From NCBI GenBank assembly GCA_949128115.1, contig OX421964.1, positions 868,001 through 932,000 on the forward strand: a stretch of 64,000 bases of DNA, written 5' to 3'. Positions 10,901 to 21,583 of the stretch are shown here, in pieces; positions within the stretch are counted from its first letter, which is position 1, and each line of letters starts with the position of its first letter. A model generated the notes under the pieces. The model did not search any database. It worked only from the letters and a program-made list of their open reading frames with translations, and was not told where the DNA came from. Made by a program: the position numbers and the translations under genes. This DNA is from Anaspis maculata. Taxonomy: Eukaryota; Arthropoda; Insecta; Coleoptera; Scraptiidae.

Positions 10901-11226
10901 CGGATGTTGCGTTTGGAGCAAGTAGTTGCCAACTCAAAAAGTGGTGACCGATCGTTTTTGAAGTCACGTGGGTTGAAGTTTGAAGTCACGTGGGTTGGAG
11001 CCTGGAGTCACGTGGGTTCAAAACTGATTTTTTTGGGCAATAATTGGGTCTTTTCTATTGATATTTGTGTTAGTTAACGGATGTTGCGTTTGGAACAAGT
11101 AGCTGCCAACTAAAAAAGTGGTGACCGATCGTTTTTGAAGTCACGTGGGTTGAAGTTTGAAGTCACGTGGGTTGGAGCCTGGAGTCACGTGGGTTCAAAA
11201 CTGATTTTTTTGGGCAATAATTGTGT
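7924..11226 (+). repeat. Higher-order block B, copy 2 (3,303 bp)
   Basis: Tandem copy of 4,621-7,923 at a constant offset of 3,303 with no indel noticed. Near identity implies a very recent duplication, ongoing homogenisation, or an assembly duplication. Confidence 0.9.
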
Positions 11227-14200
11227 TTTTTCTATTGATATTTGTGTTAGTTAACGGATGTTGCGTTTGGAACAAGTAGCTGCCAACTCAAAAAGTGGTG
11301 ACTGATCGTTTTTGAAGTCACGTGGGTTGGAGTTTGAAGTCACGTGGGTTGGAGTCCAAATCCACGTGGGTTAGGACCTGAGCTTTTTGGGTAACAATTG
11401 TGTCTTTTTTTCCGATATTTGTGTTCGTTCGTCGGATGTTGCGTTTGGAACGAGTAGCTGCCAACTTAGAAAGTGATGACCGATCGTTTTTAAAGTCACG
11501 TGGATTGATGTTTGAAGTCACGTGGGTTGGAGCCTAAAGTCACGTGGGTTCAAACCTGAACTTTTTGGATAACAATTGTGTCTATTTTTTGATATTTTTG
11601 TTCGTTCGTCGGATGTTGCGTTAGGAACGAGTTACTGCCAACTCCAAAAGTGGTGACCGATCGTTTTGAAAGTCACGTGGGTTGAAGTTTGAAGTCACGT
11701 GGGCTGGAGCCTGAAGTCACGTGGGTTAAAACCCTCACTTTTTGGATAACAATTGTGTCTTTTTTTTTATATTTGTGTTCGTTCGTCAGATGTTGCGTTT
11801 GGAACAAGTAGCTGCCAACTCAAAAAGTGGTGACCGATCGTTTTTAAAGTCACGTGGGTTGGAGTTTGAAGTCACGTGTGTTGGAGCCCGGAGTCACGTG
11901 GGTTAGGACCTGAACTTTTTGGATAACAATCGTGTCTTTTTTTTCGATATTTGTGTTCGTTTGACGGATGTTGCGTTTGGAACAAGTAGCTGCCAACTCC
12001 AAAAGTGGTGACGGATCGTTTTAAAAGTCACGTGGGTTGAAGCCTGGAGTCACGTGGGTTGAAGCCTGAAGTCACGTGTGTTGGAGCCTGGAGTCACGTG
12101 GGTTAGGACCTAATTTTTTTGGATAACAATTGTGTCTTTCTTTTTGATATTTGTTTTCGTTTGACGGATGTTGCGTTTGGAACAAGTAGCTGCCAACTTC
12201 AAAAGTGGTGACGGATCGTTTTAAAAGTCACGTGGGTTGAAGCCTGAAGGCACGTGGGTTGAAGCCTGGAGTCACGTGGGTTGGAGCCTGAAGTCACGTG
12301 GGTTAGGACCTGAAATCTTTGGATAACAATTTTTTTTTTTTTTTATATTTGTGTTCGTTTGACGGATGTTGCGTTTGGAACAAGTAGTTGCCAACTCAAA
12401 AAGTGGTGACCGATCGTTTTTGAAGTCACGTGGGTTGGAGTTTGAAGTCACGTGGGTTGGAGCCCGGAGTCACGTGGGTTGAAACCTGAACTTTTTGGAT
12501 AACAATTGTCTTTTTTTTTTTCGATATTTGTGTTCGTTTGACGGATGTTGCGTTTGAAACAAGTAGCTGCCAACTCACAAAGTGGTGACCGATCGTTTTT
12601 GAAGTCACGTGGGTTGGAGTTTGAATTCACGTGGGTTGGAGCTCGAAGTCACGTGGGTTAGGACCTGAACTTTTTGGATAACAATTGTGTCTTTTTTTTT
12701 CGATATCTGTGTTCGTTTGACGGATGTTGCGTTTGGAACAAGTAGCTGCCAACTCCAAAAGTGGTGACGGATCGTTTTAAAAGTCACGTGGGTTGAAGCC
12801 TGGAGGCACGTGGGTTGAAGCCTGAAGTCACGTGGGTTGGAGCCTGAAGTCACGTGGGTTAGGACCTGAAATTTTTGGATAACAATTGTGTCTTTTTTTT
12901 CGATATTTGTGTTCGTTTGACGGATGTTGCGTTTGGAACAAGTAGCTGCCAACTCCAAAAGTGGTGACGGATCGTTTCACAAGTCACGTGGGTTGAAGCC
13001 TGGAGGCACCTGGGTTGAAGCCTGAAGTCACGTGGGTTGGAGCCTGAAGTCACGTGGGTTAGGACCTGAATTTTAGGATAACAATTGTGTCTTTTTTTTA
13101 TATTTGTGTTCGTTTGACGTATGTTGCGTTTGGAACAAGTAGCTGCCAACTCAAAAAGTGGTGACCGATCGTTTTTAAAGTCACGTGGGTTGGAGTTTGA
13201 AGTCACGTGGGTTGGAGCCTGAAGTCACGTGGGTTCAAAACTAAACTTTTTGGACACTAATTGTGTCTTTTCTTTTGATATTAGTGTTAGTTAACGAATG
13301 TTGCGTTTGGAACAAGTAGCTGCCAACTCAAAAAGTGGTGACCGATCGTTTTTAAAGTCACGTGGGTTGAAGTTTGAACTCACGTGGGTTGGAGCCTGAA
13401 GTCACGTGGGTTGAAACCTGAACTTTTTGGATAACAATTGTCTTTTTTTTTTCGATATTTGTGTTCGTTTGACGGATGTTGCGTTTGGAACAAGTAGCTG
13501 CCAACTCAAAAAGTGGTGACCGATAGTTCTTGAAGTCACGTGGGTTGGAGTTTGAAGTCACGTGGGTTGGAGCTCGAAAACACGTGGGTTAGGACCTGAA
13601 CTTTTTGGAAAACAATTGTGTCTTTTTTTTCGATATTTGTGTTCGTTTGACGGATGTTGCGTTTGGAACAAGTAGCTGCCAACTCCAAAAGTGGTGACGG
13701 ATCGTTTTAAAAGTCACGTGGGTTGAAGCCTGAAGGCACGTGGGTTGAAACCTGAAGTCACGTGGGTTGGAGCCTGAAGTCACGTGGGTTAGGACCTGAA
13801 ATTTTTGGATAACAATTGTGTCTTTTTTTTATATTTGTGTTCGTTTGACGGATGTTGCCTTTGGAACAAGTAGCTGCCAACTCCAAAAGTGGTGACGGAT
13901 CGTTTTAAAAGTCACGTGGGTTGAAGCCTGGAGCATGTGGGTTGAAGCTTGAAGTCACGTGGGTTGGAGCCTGAATTCACGTGGGTTTGAACCTAAACTT
14001 TTAGGATAACAATTGTGTCTTCCTTTTTGATTGTTGTGTTCGTTTGACGGATGTTGCGTTTGGAACAAGTAGCTGCTAACTCAAAAAGTGGTGACCGATC
14101 GTTTTTAAAGTCACGTGGGTTGAAGTTTGAAGTCACGTGGGTTGGAGCCTGAAGTCACGTGGGTTCAATTCTGATTTTTTTGGATAACAATTGTGTCTAT

Positions 14201-14814
14201 TTTTTGATATTTCTGTTCGTTCGTCGGATGTTGCGTTTGGAACAAGTAGCTGCTAACTCAAAAAGCGGTGACCGATCGTTTTTAAAGTCACGTGGGTTGA
14301 AGTTTGAAGTCACGTGGGTTGGAGCCTGAAGTCACGTGGGTTAGAACCTAAACTTTTTGGATAACAATTGTGTCTTTCTTTTTGATATTTGTGTTCGTTC
14401 GTCGGATGTTGCGTTTGGAACGAGTAGCAGCCAACTTAAAAAGTGGTGACCGATCGTTTTAAAAGTCACGTGGGTTGAAGTTTGGAGTCAGGTGGGCTGG
14501 AGCCTGGAGTCACGTGGGTTAAAACCTTAACTTTTTGGATAACAATTGTGTCTTTTTTTTTTATATTTGTGTTCGTTCGTCAGATGTTGCGTTTGGAACG
14601 AGTAGCTGCCAACTCAAAAAGTGGTGACCGATCGTTTTTAAAGTCACGTGGGTTGGAGTTTGAAGTCACGTGGGTTGGAGCCTAAAGTCACGTGGGTTCA
14701 AACCTGAACTTTTTAGATAACAATTGTGTCTATTTTTTGATATTTTTGTTCGTTCGTCGGATGTTGCGTTTGGAACGAGTAGCTGCCAACTCCAAAAGTG
14801 GTGACCGATCGTTT
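11061..14814 (+). repeat. Higher-order block A, copy 2
   Basis: Second copy of the block at 1-3,756, with one monomer gained and one lost relative to it. The first 165 bp also match 7,758-7,922, so this block overlaps the end of the adjacent 3,303-bp duplicate. Confidence 0.88.
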
Positions 14815-15240
14815 TAAAAGTCACGTGGGTTGAAGTTTGAAGTCACGTGGGCTGGAGCCTGGAGTCACGTGGGTTAAAACCTTAACTTTTTGGATAACAA
14901 TTGTGTCTTTTTTTTTGATATTTGTGTTCGTTCGTCAGATGTTGCGTTTGGAACGAGTAGCTGCCAACTCAAAAAGTGGTGACCGATCGTTTTTAAAGTC
15001 ACGTGGGTTGAAGTTTGAAGTCACGTGGGTTGAAGCCCCAAGTCACGTGGGTTCAAACCTGAACTTTTTGGATAACTATTGTGTCTATCTTTTGATATTT
15101 TTGTTCGTTCGTCGGATGTTGCGTTTGAAACGAGTAGCTGCCAACTCAAAAAGTGGTGACCAATCGTTTTTAAAGTCACGTGGGTTAAAGTTTGAAGCAC
15201 GTGGGTTGGAGCCTGAAGTCACGTGGGTTCAAACCTGAAC

Positions 15241-16786
15241 TTTTTAGATAACAATTGTGTCTATTTTTTGATATTTTTGTTCGTTCGTCGGATGTTGCGT
15301 TTGGAACGAGTAGCTGCCAACTCCAAAAGTGGTGACCGATCGTTTTAAAAGTCACGTGGGTTGAAGTTTGAAGTCACGTGGGCTGGAGCCTGAAGTCACG
15401 TGGGTTAAAACCTTAACTTTTTGGATAACAATTGTGTTTTTTTTTTTATATTTGTGTTCGTTCGTCAGATGTTGCGTTTGGAACAAGAAGCTGCCAACTC
15501 AAAAAGTGGTGACCGATCGTTTTTGAAGTCACGTGGGTTGGAGTTTGAAGTCACGTGGGTTGGAGCCCGGAGTCACGTGGGTTAGGACCTGAACTTTTTG
15601 GATAACAATTGTGTCTATTTTTTGATATTTTTGTTCGTCCGTCGGATGTTGCGTTTGGAACGAGTAGCTGCCAACTTAAAAAGTGGTGACCGATCGTTTT
15701 CAAAGTCACGTGGGTTGAAGTTTGAAGTCACGTGGTTTGGAGCCTGAAGTCACGTGGGTTGAAACCTGAACTTTTTGGATAACAATTGTCTTTTTTTTTT
15801 CGATATTTGTGTTCGTTTGACGGATGTTGCGTTTGGAACAAGTAGCTGCCAACTCAAAAAGTGGTGACCGATCGTTTTTGAAATCACGTGGGTTGGAGTT
15901 TGAAGTCACGTGGGTTGGAGCTCGAAGTCACGTGGGTTAGGACCTGAACTTTTTGGATAACAATTGTGTCTTTTTTTTTCGATATCTGTGTTCGTTTGAC
16001 GGATGTTGCGTTTTGAACAAGTAGCTGCCAACTCCAAAAGTGGTGACGGATCGTTTTAAAAGTCACGTGGGTTGAAGCCTGGAGGCACGTGGGTTGAAGC
16101 CTGAAGTCACGTGGGTTGGAGCCTGAAGTCACGTGGGTTAGGACCTGAAATTTTTGGATAACAATTGTGTCTTTTTTTTCGATATTTGTGTTCGTTTGAC
16201 GGATGTTGCGTTTGGAACAAGTAGCTGCCAACTCCAAAAGTGGTGACGGATCGTTTTAAAAGTCACGTGGGTTGGAGCCTGGAGGCACGTGGGTTGAAGC
16301 CTGAAGTCACGTGGGTTGGAGCCTGAAGTCACGTGGGTTCGAACCTGATTTTTTTGGATAACAATTGTGTCTATTTTTTGATATTTTTGTTCGTTCGTCG
16401 GATGTTGCGTTTGGAACAAGTAGCTGCCAACTTAAAAAGTGGTGACCGATCGTTTTTAAAGTCACGTGGGTTGATGTTTGAAGTCACGTGGGTTGGAGCC
16501 TGAAGTCACGTGGGTTCAAACCTGAACTTTTTGGATAACAATTGTGTCTATTTTTTGATATTTTTGTTCGTTCGTCGGATGTTGCGTTTGGAACGAGTAA
16601 CTGTCAACTCCAAAAGTTGTGACCGATCGTTTTAAAAGTCACGTGGGTTGAAGTTTGAAGTCACGTGGGCTGGAGCCTGAAGTCACGTGGGTTAAAACCC
16701 TCACTTTTTGGATAACAATTGTGTCTTTTTTTTTATATTTGTGTTCGTTCGTCAGATGTTGCGTTTGGAACAAGTAGCTGCCAACT
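15241..16786 (+). repeat. Higher-order block C, copy 1
   Basis: Matches 18,517 onward at an offset of 3,276, including the GTGGGTTCGAACCTGA linker at 16,333 and 19,609. Similarity ends near 16,786, after which the sequence instead follows the right flank of the island (21.82 kb onward). Confidence 0.8.
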
Positions 16787-17249
16787 CCAAAAGTGGTGAC
16801 CGATCGTTTTTAAAGTCACGTGGGTTGGAGTTTGAAGTCACGTGGGTTGGAGCTTGAAGTCACGTGGATTAAGACCTGAACTTTTTGGATAACAATTGTG
16901 TCTTTTTTTTTGATATTTGTGTTCGTTCGTCAGATGTTGCGTTTGGAACAAGTAGCTGCCAACTCAAAAAGTGGTGACCGATCGTTTTTAAAGTCTCGTG
17001 GGTTGGAGTTTGAAGTCACGTGGGTTGGAGCCCGGAGTCACGTGGGTTAGGACCTGAACTTTTTGGCTAACAATTGTGTCTATTTTTCGATATTTTTTGT
17101 TCGTTCGTCGGATGTTGCGTTTGGAACAAGTAGCTGCCAACTCCAAAAGTGGTGACGGATCGTTTTGAAAGTCACGTAGGTTGAAGCCTGGAGGCACGTG
17201 GGTTGAAGCCTGAAGTCACGTGGGTTGGAGCCTGAAGTCACGTGGGTTA

Positions 17250-20140
17250 GGACCTGAAATTTTTGGATAACAATTGTGTCTTTTTTTTTATATTTGTGTT
17301 CGTTTGACGGATGTTGTGTTTGGAACAAGTAGCTGCCAACTCAAAAAGTGGTGACCGATCGTTTTGAAAGTCACGTGGGTTGAAGTTTGAAGTCACGTGG
17401 GTTGGAGCCTGAAGTCACGTGGGTTCAAACCATAACTTTTTGGATAACAAATGTGTCTTTTTTTTTATATTTGTGTTCGTTTGACGGATGTTGCGTTTGG
17501 AATAAGTAGCTGCCAACTCAAAAAGTGGTGACCGATCGTTTTAAAAGTCACGTGGGTTGAAGTTTGAAGTCACGTGGGTTGGAGCCTGAAGTCACGTGGG
17601 TTAAAACCTTAACTTTTTGGATAACAAATGTGTCTTTTTTTTTATATTTGTGTTCGTTAGTCAGATGTTGCGTTTGGAACAAGAAGCTGCCAACTCAAAA
17701 AGTGGTGACCGATCGTTTTTAAAGTCACGTGGGTTGGAGTTTGAAGTCACGTGGGTTGGAGCTTGAAGTCACGTGGGTTAAGACCTGAACTTTTTGGATA
17801 ACAATTGTGTCTATTTTTTTATATTTTTGTTCGTTGGATGTTGCGTTTGGAACGAGTAGCAGCCAACTTGAAAAGTGGTGACCGGTCGTTTTTGAAGTCA
17901 CGTGGGTTGAAATTTGAAGTCACGTGGGTTGGAGTTTGAAGTCACGTGGGTTGAAACCTGAACTTTTTGGATAACAATTGTTTGTTTTTTTTCGATATTT
18001 GTGTTCGTTTGACGGATGTTGCGTTTGGAACAAGTAGCTGCCAACTCAAAAAGTGGTGACCGATCGTTTTTAAAGTCACGTGGGTTGGAGTTTGAAGTCA
18101 CGTGGGATGGAGCTCGAAGTCACGTGGGTTAGGACCTGAATTTTTTGGATAACAATTGTGTCTTTTTTTTCGATATTTGTGTTCGTTTGACGGATGTTAC
18201 GTTTGGAACAAGTAGCTGCCAACTCCAAAAGTGGTGACGAATCGTTTCAAAAGTCACGTGGGTTGAAGCCTGGAGGCACGTGGGTTGAAGCCTGAAGTCA
18301 CGTGGGTTGGAGCCTGAAGTCACGTGGAAAAGGACCCGAAATTTTTGGATAACAATTGTCTTTTTTTTTATATTTGTGTTCGTTTGACGGATGTTGCGTT
18401 TGGACCAAGTAGCTGCTAACTCAAAAAGTGGTGACCGATCGTTTTTAAAGTCACGTGGGTTGAAGTTTGAAGTCACGTGGGTTGAAGCCTGAAGTCACGT
18501 GGGTTCAAACCTGAACTTTTTGGATAACTATTGTGTCTATTTTTTGATATTTTTGTTCGTTCGTCGGATGTTGCGTTTGGAACGAGTAGCTGCCAACTCC
18601 AAAAGTGGTGACCGATCGTTTTAAAAGTCACGTGGGTTGAAGTTTGAAGTCACGTGGGCTGGAGCCTGAAGTCACGTGGGTTAAAACCTTAACTTTTTGG
18701 ATAACAATTGTGTTTTTTTTTTTATATTTGTGTTCGTTCGTCAGATGTTGCGTTTGGAACAAGAAGCTGCCAACTCAAAAAGTGGTGACCGATCGTTTTT
18801 GAAGTCACGTGGGTTGGAGTTTGAAGTCACGTGAGTTGGAGCCCGGAGTCACGTGGGTTAGGACCTGAACTTTTTGGATAACAATTGTGTCTATTTTTTG
18901 ATATTTTTGTTCGTCCGTCGGATGTTGCGTTTGGAACGAGTAGCTGCCAACTTAAAAAGTGGTGACCGATCGTTTTTAAAGTCACGTGGGTTGAAGTTTG
19001 AAGTCACGTGGTTTGAAGCCTTAAGTCACGTGGGTTGAAACCTGAACTTTTTGGATAACAATTGTCTTTTTTTTTTCGATATTTGTGTTCGTTTGACGGA
19101 TGTTGCGTTTGGAACAAGTAGCTGCCAACTCAAAAAGTGGTGACCGATCGTTTTTGAAGTCACGTGGGTTGGAGTTTGAAGTCACGTGGGTTGGAGCTCG
19201 AAGTCACGTGGGTTAGGACATGAACTTTTTGGATAACAATTGTGTCTTTTTTTTTCGATATCTGTGTTCGTTTGACGGATGTTGCGTTTTGAACAAGTAG
19301 CTGCCAACTCCAAAAGTGGTGACGGATCGTTTTAAAAGTCACGTGGGTTGAAGCCTGGAGGCACGTGGGTTGAAGCCTGAAGTCACGTGGGTTGGAGCCT
19401 GAAGTCACGTGGGTTAGGACCTGAAATTTTTGGATAACAATTGTGTCTTTTTTTTCGATATTTGTGTTCGTTTGACGGATGTTGCGTTTGGAACAAGTAG
19501 CTGCCAACTCCAAAAGTGGTGACGGATCGTTTTAAAAGTCACGTGGGTTGGAGCCTGGAGGCACGTGGGTTGAAGCCTGAAGTCACGTGGGTTGGAGCCT
19601 GAAGTCACGTGGGTTCGAACCTGATTTTTTTGGATAACAATTGTGTCTATTTTTTGATATTTTTGTTCGTTCGTCGGATGTTGCGTTTGGAACAAGTAGC
19701 TGCCAACTTAAAAAGTGGTGACCGATCGTTTTTAAAGTCACGTGGGTTGAAGTTTGAAGTCACGTGGGTTGGAGCCTGAAGTCACGTGGGTTCAAACCTG
19801 AACATTTTGGATAACAATTGTGTCTATTTTTTGATATTTTTGTTCGTTCGTCGGATGTTGCGTTTGGAACGAGTAACTGCCAACTCCAAAAGTGGTGACC
19901 GATCGTTTTAAAAGTCACGTGGGTTGAAGTTTGAAGTCACGTGGGCTGGAGCCTGAAGTCACGTGGGTTAAAACCCTCACTTTTTGGATAACAATTGTGT
20001 CTTTTTCTTTATATTTGTGTTCGTTCGTCAGATGTTGCGTTTGGAACAAGTAGCTGCCAACTCAAAAAGTGGTGACCGATCGGTTTTAAAGTCACGTGGG
20101 TTGGAGTTTGAAGTCACGTGGGTTGGAGCCCGGAGTCACG
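17250..20140 (+). repeat. Higher-order block C, copy 2
   Basis: Corresponds to 26,376-29,266 at an offset of about 9,126, with shared rare changes such as GATGTTACG, CACGTGGAAAAGGACCC and GATCGGTTTTAAAG. Its last monomer is the one interrupted by the island. Confidence 0.83.
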
Positions 20141-20173
20141 TGGGTTAGGACCTTAACTTTTTGGATAACAATC

Positions 20174-20177
20174 GTGT
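20174..20177. repeat. GTGT flank, left of island
   Basis: Last four satellite bases before the island, in AATCGTGT. They match GTGT at 21,757-21,760, and the uninterrupted paralog at 29,478 has this string once. Being short, a chance match is possible. Confidence 0.6.
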
Positions 20178-20178
20178 T

Positions 20179-20200
20179 ATAACATATTTTATTTTGTTAT
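20179..20200. other. Small inverted repeat at the left end of the island
   Basis: ATAACA at 20,179-20,184 pairs with TGTTAT at 20,195-20,200 around a 10-base AT-rich loop. Its position one base inside the island edge may reflect a terminal structure of a mobile element. Six-base arms in AT-rich DNA are also expected by chance. Confidence 0.4.
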
Positions 20201-20554
20201 GCTGCTCCCGTTTTTCAAACGAGGTTGGTTTGCTGCGGCTAGCTAGTGGCAAGGGTGTGGGTTACGGCAATAGATGGTAAATTACAATATTTATTTATAA
20301 GGCGCCAGTTGGAAATTTAAATGTGGACAATCCGACCTTTTCCAACCAAGGATTTCGGATGATGCCGTTTGAATTTCCCGCCGTTGGTGCGACGCGTGAA
20401 TGACAGTTGTCAAGGTCAAGTATTATGACAGTTTGAAACAGCTGATGTTTACATCGGCAAGTGGCTGAAATGGATTGTTTACAAAAGTACTGAAAACGAA
20501 ATGATTTTGGCATAATTGTGGACACAGTTTATTCATAAATTGGATGTTATATCA
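20201..20554 (+). promoter_or_regulatory. Island 5' region: putative promoter and leader
   Basis: No supported coding frame. It contains TTTATTTATAA at 20,290-20,300, a plausible TATA-like element, followed by GC-richer sequence with GGCGCC. A TGACAGTTGTCA imperfect palindrome lies at about 20,401-20,412 and a second TGACAG at about 20,427. An in-frame TAA at 20,513-20,515 precedes the candidate split start codon, so this segment would be leader. The promoter assignment rests only on position and composition. Confidence 0.35.
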
Positions 20555-20865
20555 ATGTGAGTAACAAGCTACAATTTGATATATTATTTTGACTTTAATT
20601 TGACTCGAGCATGACTTGATGATAAAAACTTTAATTTTGTAGGTCAAATCTCTCCAGAACGAACATAAATGATGAAGAGAGGAAGACATTTACTGAAACG
20701 CGTCTGTTGGCTATTGTGAATAACTCCTGGCTCACTGTCTATTACCCAAACCTTACCTTTTTTGTTGGCCGATGCCATATGATTACGAATTACACAAACC
20801 TATCAGGGTATGGATCTGTGTGCACACATATTATTTCCCAAAGGTATTCGATATTTGAATTATGA
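20555..20865 (+). pseudogene. Candidate spliced coding segment, first two exons, unknown product
   Basis: I do not recognise the product. A possible first exon ends at 20,556 with AT. A GTGAGT donor starts at 20,557 and a TTTTGTAG acceptor ends at 20,642, an 86-base intron. Joining the exons creates ATG from AT plus G, then an open frame of 73 further codons to TGA at 20,863-20,865. The predicted 74-residue product begins MSNLSRTN, has an acidic/basic stretch (NDEERK) near residues 10-15 and a hydrophobic and aromatic middle (for example WLTVYYPNLTFF). Two possible second donors (GT at 20,808 and 20,844) with an acceptor at 20,901 both run into TAG at 20,906-20,908, so continuation into the next segment is broken unless splicing differs. 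No signal peptide or known motif was recognised. A short real peptide remains possible. Confidence 0.38.
20557..20642 (+). other. Candidate 86-base intron
   Basis: Begins GTGAGTAA, ends with a T-rich stretch and TTTTGTAG, and contains stops in all three frames. Removal creates the ATG of the candidate product. GT-AG ends with good consensus at both sides support it, but no transcript evidence exists here. Confidence 0.45.
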
Positions 20866-20936
20866 CACAAAATAGAAATGTAAGGTTATTGGTTTTTACA
20901 GAAGATAGAGGAGACCATAAAAAGACTTAGCCCTTG

Positions 20937-21107
20937 ATGATAAATCGCTGCTCGTTCCAAGAGATACCCATCATGGATCGAGTCAAGTGGTGGAATTCAT
21001 TCATAGCCGGTGACGAGATGGTGGACACCTGGCAAGCTGGTCATCATAATAGACGGGTCCAATTCGAGGTCCTGAAGGGAACGGTGAAGATAGAGGTACA
21101 TCGGTGA
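20937..21107 (+). pseudogene. 56-codon coding-like segment with a weak NudC-like motif
   Basis: Open frame from ATG at 20,937 (second ATG at 20,973) to TGA at 21,105-21,107, preceded in frame by TAG at 20,928-20,930. Residues 14-31 read DRVKWWNSFIAGDEMVDT. The spacing of the tryptophan pair, glycine and following V-D-T is reminiscent of the segment just after the CS domain in NudC-family co-chaperones (pattern WW, five residues, G, acidic residue, two residues, I/V, D). The remaining residues do not resemble that family as I know it, and the rest of the CS fold is missing, so the similarity may be fortuitous. A donor-like GAG/GTACAT at 21,096 would end this segment in phase 0 and could join the exon at 21,401 in frame. 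Linkage to the upstream segment needs a frame change. Confidence 0.33.
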
Positions 21108-21302
21108 CATCATGTGGAGTGACATTTGTTCGGATCATATGTTTGGATCGGAGCCGAGACTCATTCGCTTAAGCCATCATCCTGGGAGACGACGACATGC
21201 CAGGACGGGCGGCGACCGTTGAAAGTCCCGGATGATTGATTGGAACCATAATTAAACAACGTTCTCTGATATGAACTTGAAACCTATAGAGATTGATGCA
21301 AG
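21108..21302 (+). other. Island middle: degenerate or intronic sequence
   Basis: A frame beginning near 21,108 stays open for about 38 codons to TGA near 21,222, but in a different frame from the segment before it. It contains an arginine/histidine-rich run (HHPGRRRHARTGG). Beyond that, all frames close quickly. It could be frameshifted coding sequence, or intron if the donor at 21,096 is used. An alternative donor GCAAG/GTAAAA lies at 21,303. Confidence 0.3.
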
Positions 21303-21400
21303 GTAAAAACCATGTGACTTAAAATTGTGAAAATTTGAAAAACATACCTCGACAGAATGTTATATTTTATACAACTGTATGTTTTCGTTGTATTTTGTAG
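21303..21400 (+). other. Candidate 98-base intron
   Basis: Begins GTAAAAAC after GCAAG and ends TATTTTGTAG. It is AT-rich with a T-rich tract before the acceptor, consistent with a short eukaryotic intron. A longer intron using the GTACAT donor at 21,096 and the same acceptor is an alternative. Confidence 0.42.
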
Positions 21401-21523
21401 GGGTTAACTACCCGGATGGTCGAGGTTTCGTTCGAAATTCCTGGAACACGAGATAACGTTGTTGTTCCCACGGAATCAGAGGAGGAAGCAAAAAAAATGA
21501 CACCGCTCTGTCACCTATCATAA
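21401..21523 (+). pseudogene. Candidate terminal coding exon, unknown product
   Basis: Directly after the TTTTGTAG acceptor, one frame is open for 40 codons to TAA at 21,521-21,523. The predicted residues include RMVEVSFEIPGTRDNVVVP followed by an acidic and lysine-containing stretch (ESEEEAKK) and end CHLS. The stop is followed within 20 bases by the first polyadenylation signal, as expected for a last exon. Joined in phase 0 to the segment ending at 21,095 it would extend that frame. Joined to the donor at 21,303 in the GAT-GCA-AG frame it would stop at once. No family was recognised, and an intact parent gene would be needed to settle the structure. Confidence 0.38.
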
Positions 21524-21541
21524 TTGTCTTTCATGTCAATC

Positions 21542-21547
21542 AATAAA
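21542..21547 (+). terminator. Polyadenylation signal AATAAA
   Basis: Canonical AATAAA 19 bases after the TAA of the candidate last exon. A near-repeat, AATCAATAAT, follows immediately. Confidence 0.5.
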
Positions 21548-21577
21548 TCAATAATGGTGCCCTCTTACACAGACTTT

Positions 21578-21583
21578 AATAAA
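21578..21583 (+). terminator. Second polyadenylation signal AATAAA
   Basis: Canonical AATAAA in CTTTAATAAACC, 36 bases after the first. Two close signals strengthen the view that transcription of the island ran in the plus direction. Confidence 0.45.

Larger units (their letters stand above)
1..20177. repeat. Satellite array, left arm
   Basis: Uninterrupted head-to-tail satellite. The marker ATGTTGCGTTTGGAAC recurs at 20, 198, 376, 553, 730, 908, 1108 and 1306 and onward, giving steps of 177-178 or 198-200 bp. Each monomer has a T-rich linker, a conserved core and a run of 22-bp subunits containing CACGTG. No inverted monomer was seen. No gene is supported in this arm; open frames on both strands simply track the repeat. 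The array runs off the left edge of the window. Confidence 0.97.

Noticed and set aside
14837..15238. Open frames of 60-133 codons on both strands throughout the satellite, e.g. a plus-strand 133-codon frame here and 117- to 119-codon minus-strand frames elsewhere.
   Set aside because: They recur with the monomers, exist on both strands of the same DNA, begin and end at repeat-dependent places, and change frame with each 22-bp unit. They are by-products of a repeat with few stops, not genes.
16333..16346. GGTTCGAACC, similar to a tRNA B box (also near 19,609 and 28,735), suggesting a tRNA-derived satellite.
   Set aside because: No good A box at a suitable distance, no cloverleaf, and the common form GGTTCAAACC fits worse. 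T runs downstream are part of every linker.
20295..20525. Minus-strand 76-codon open frame in the island leader.
   Set aside because: It opposes the plus-strand introns and polyadenylation signals, has no splice or signal support of its own, and shows no recognisable motif.
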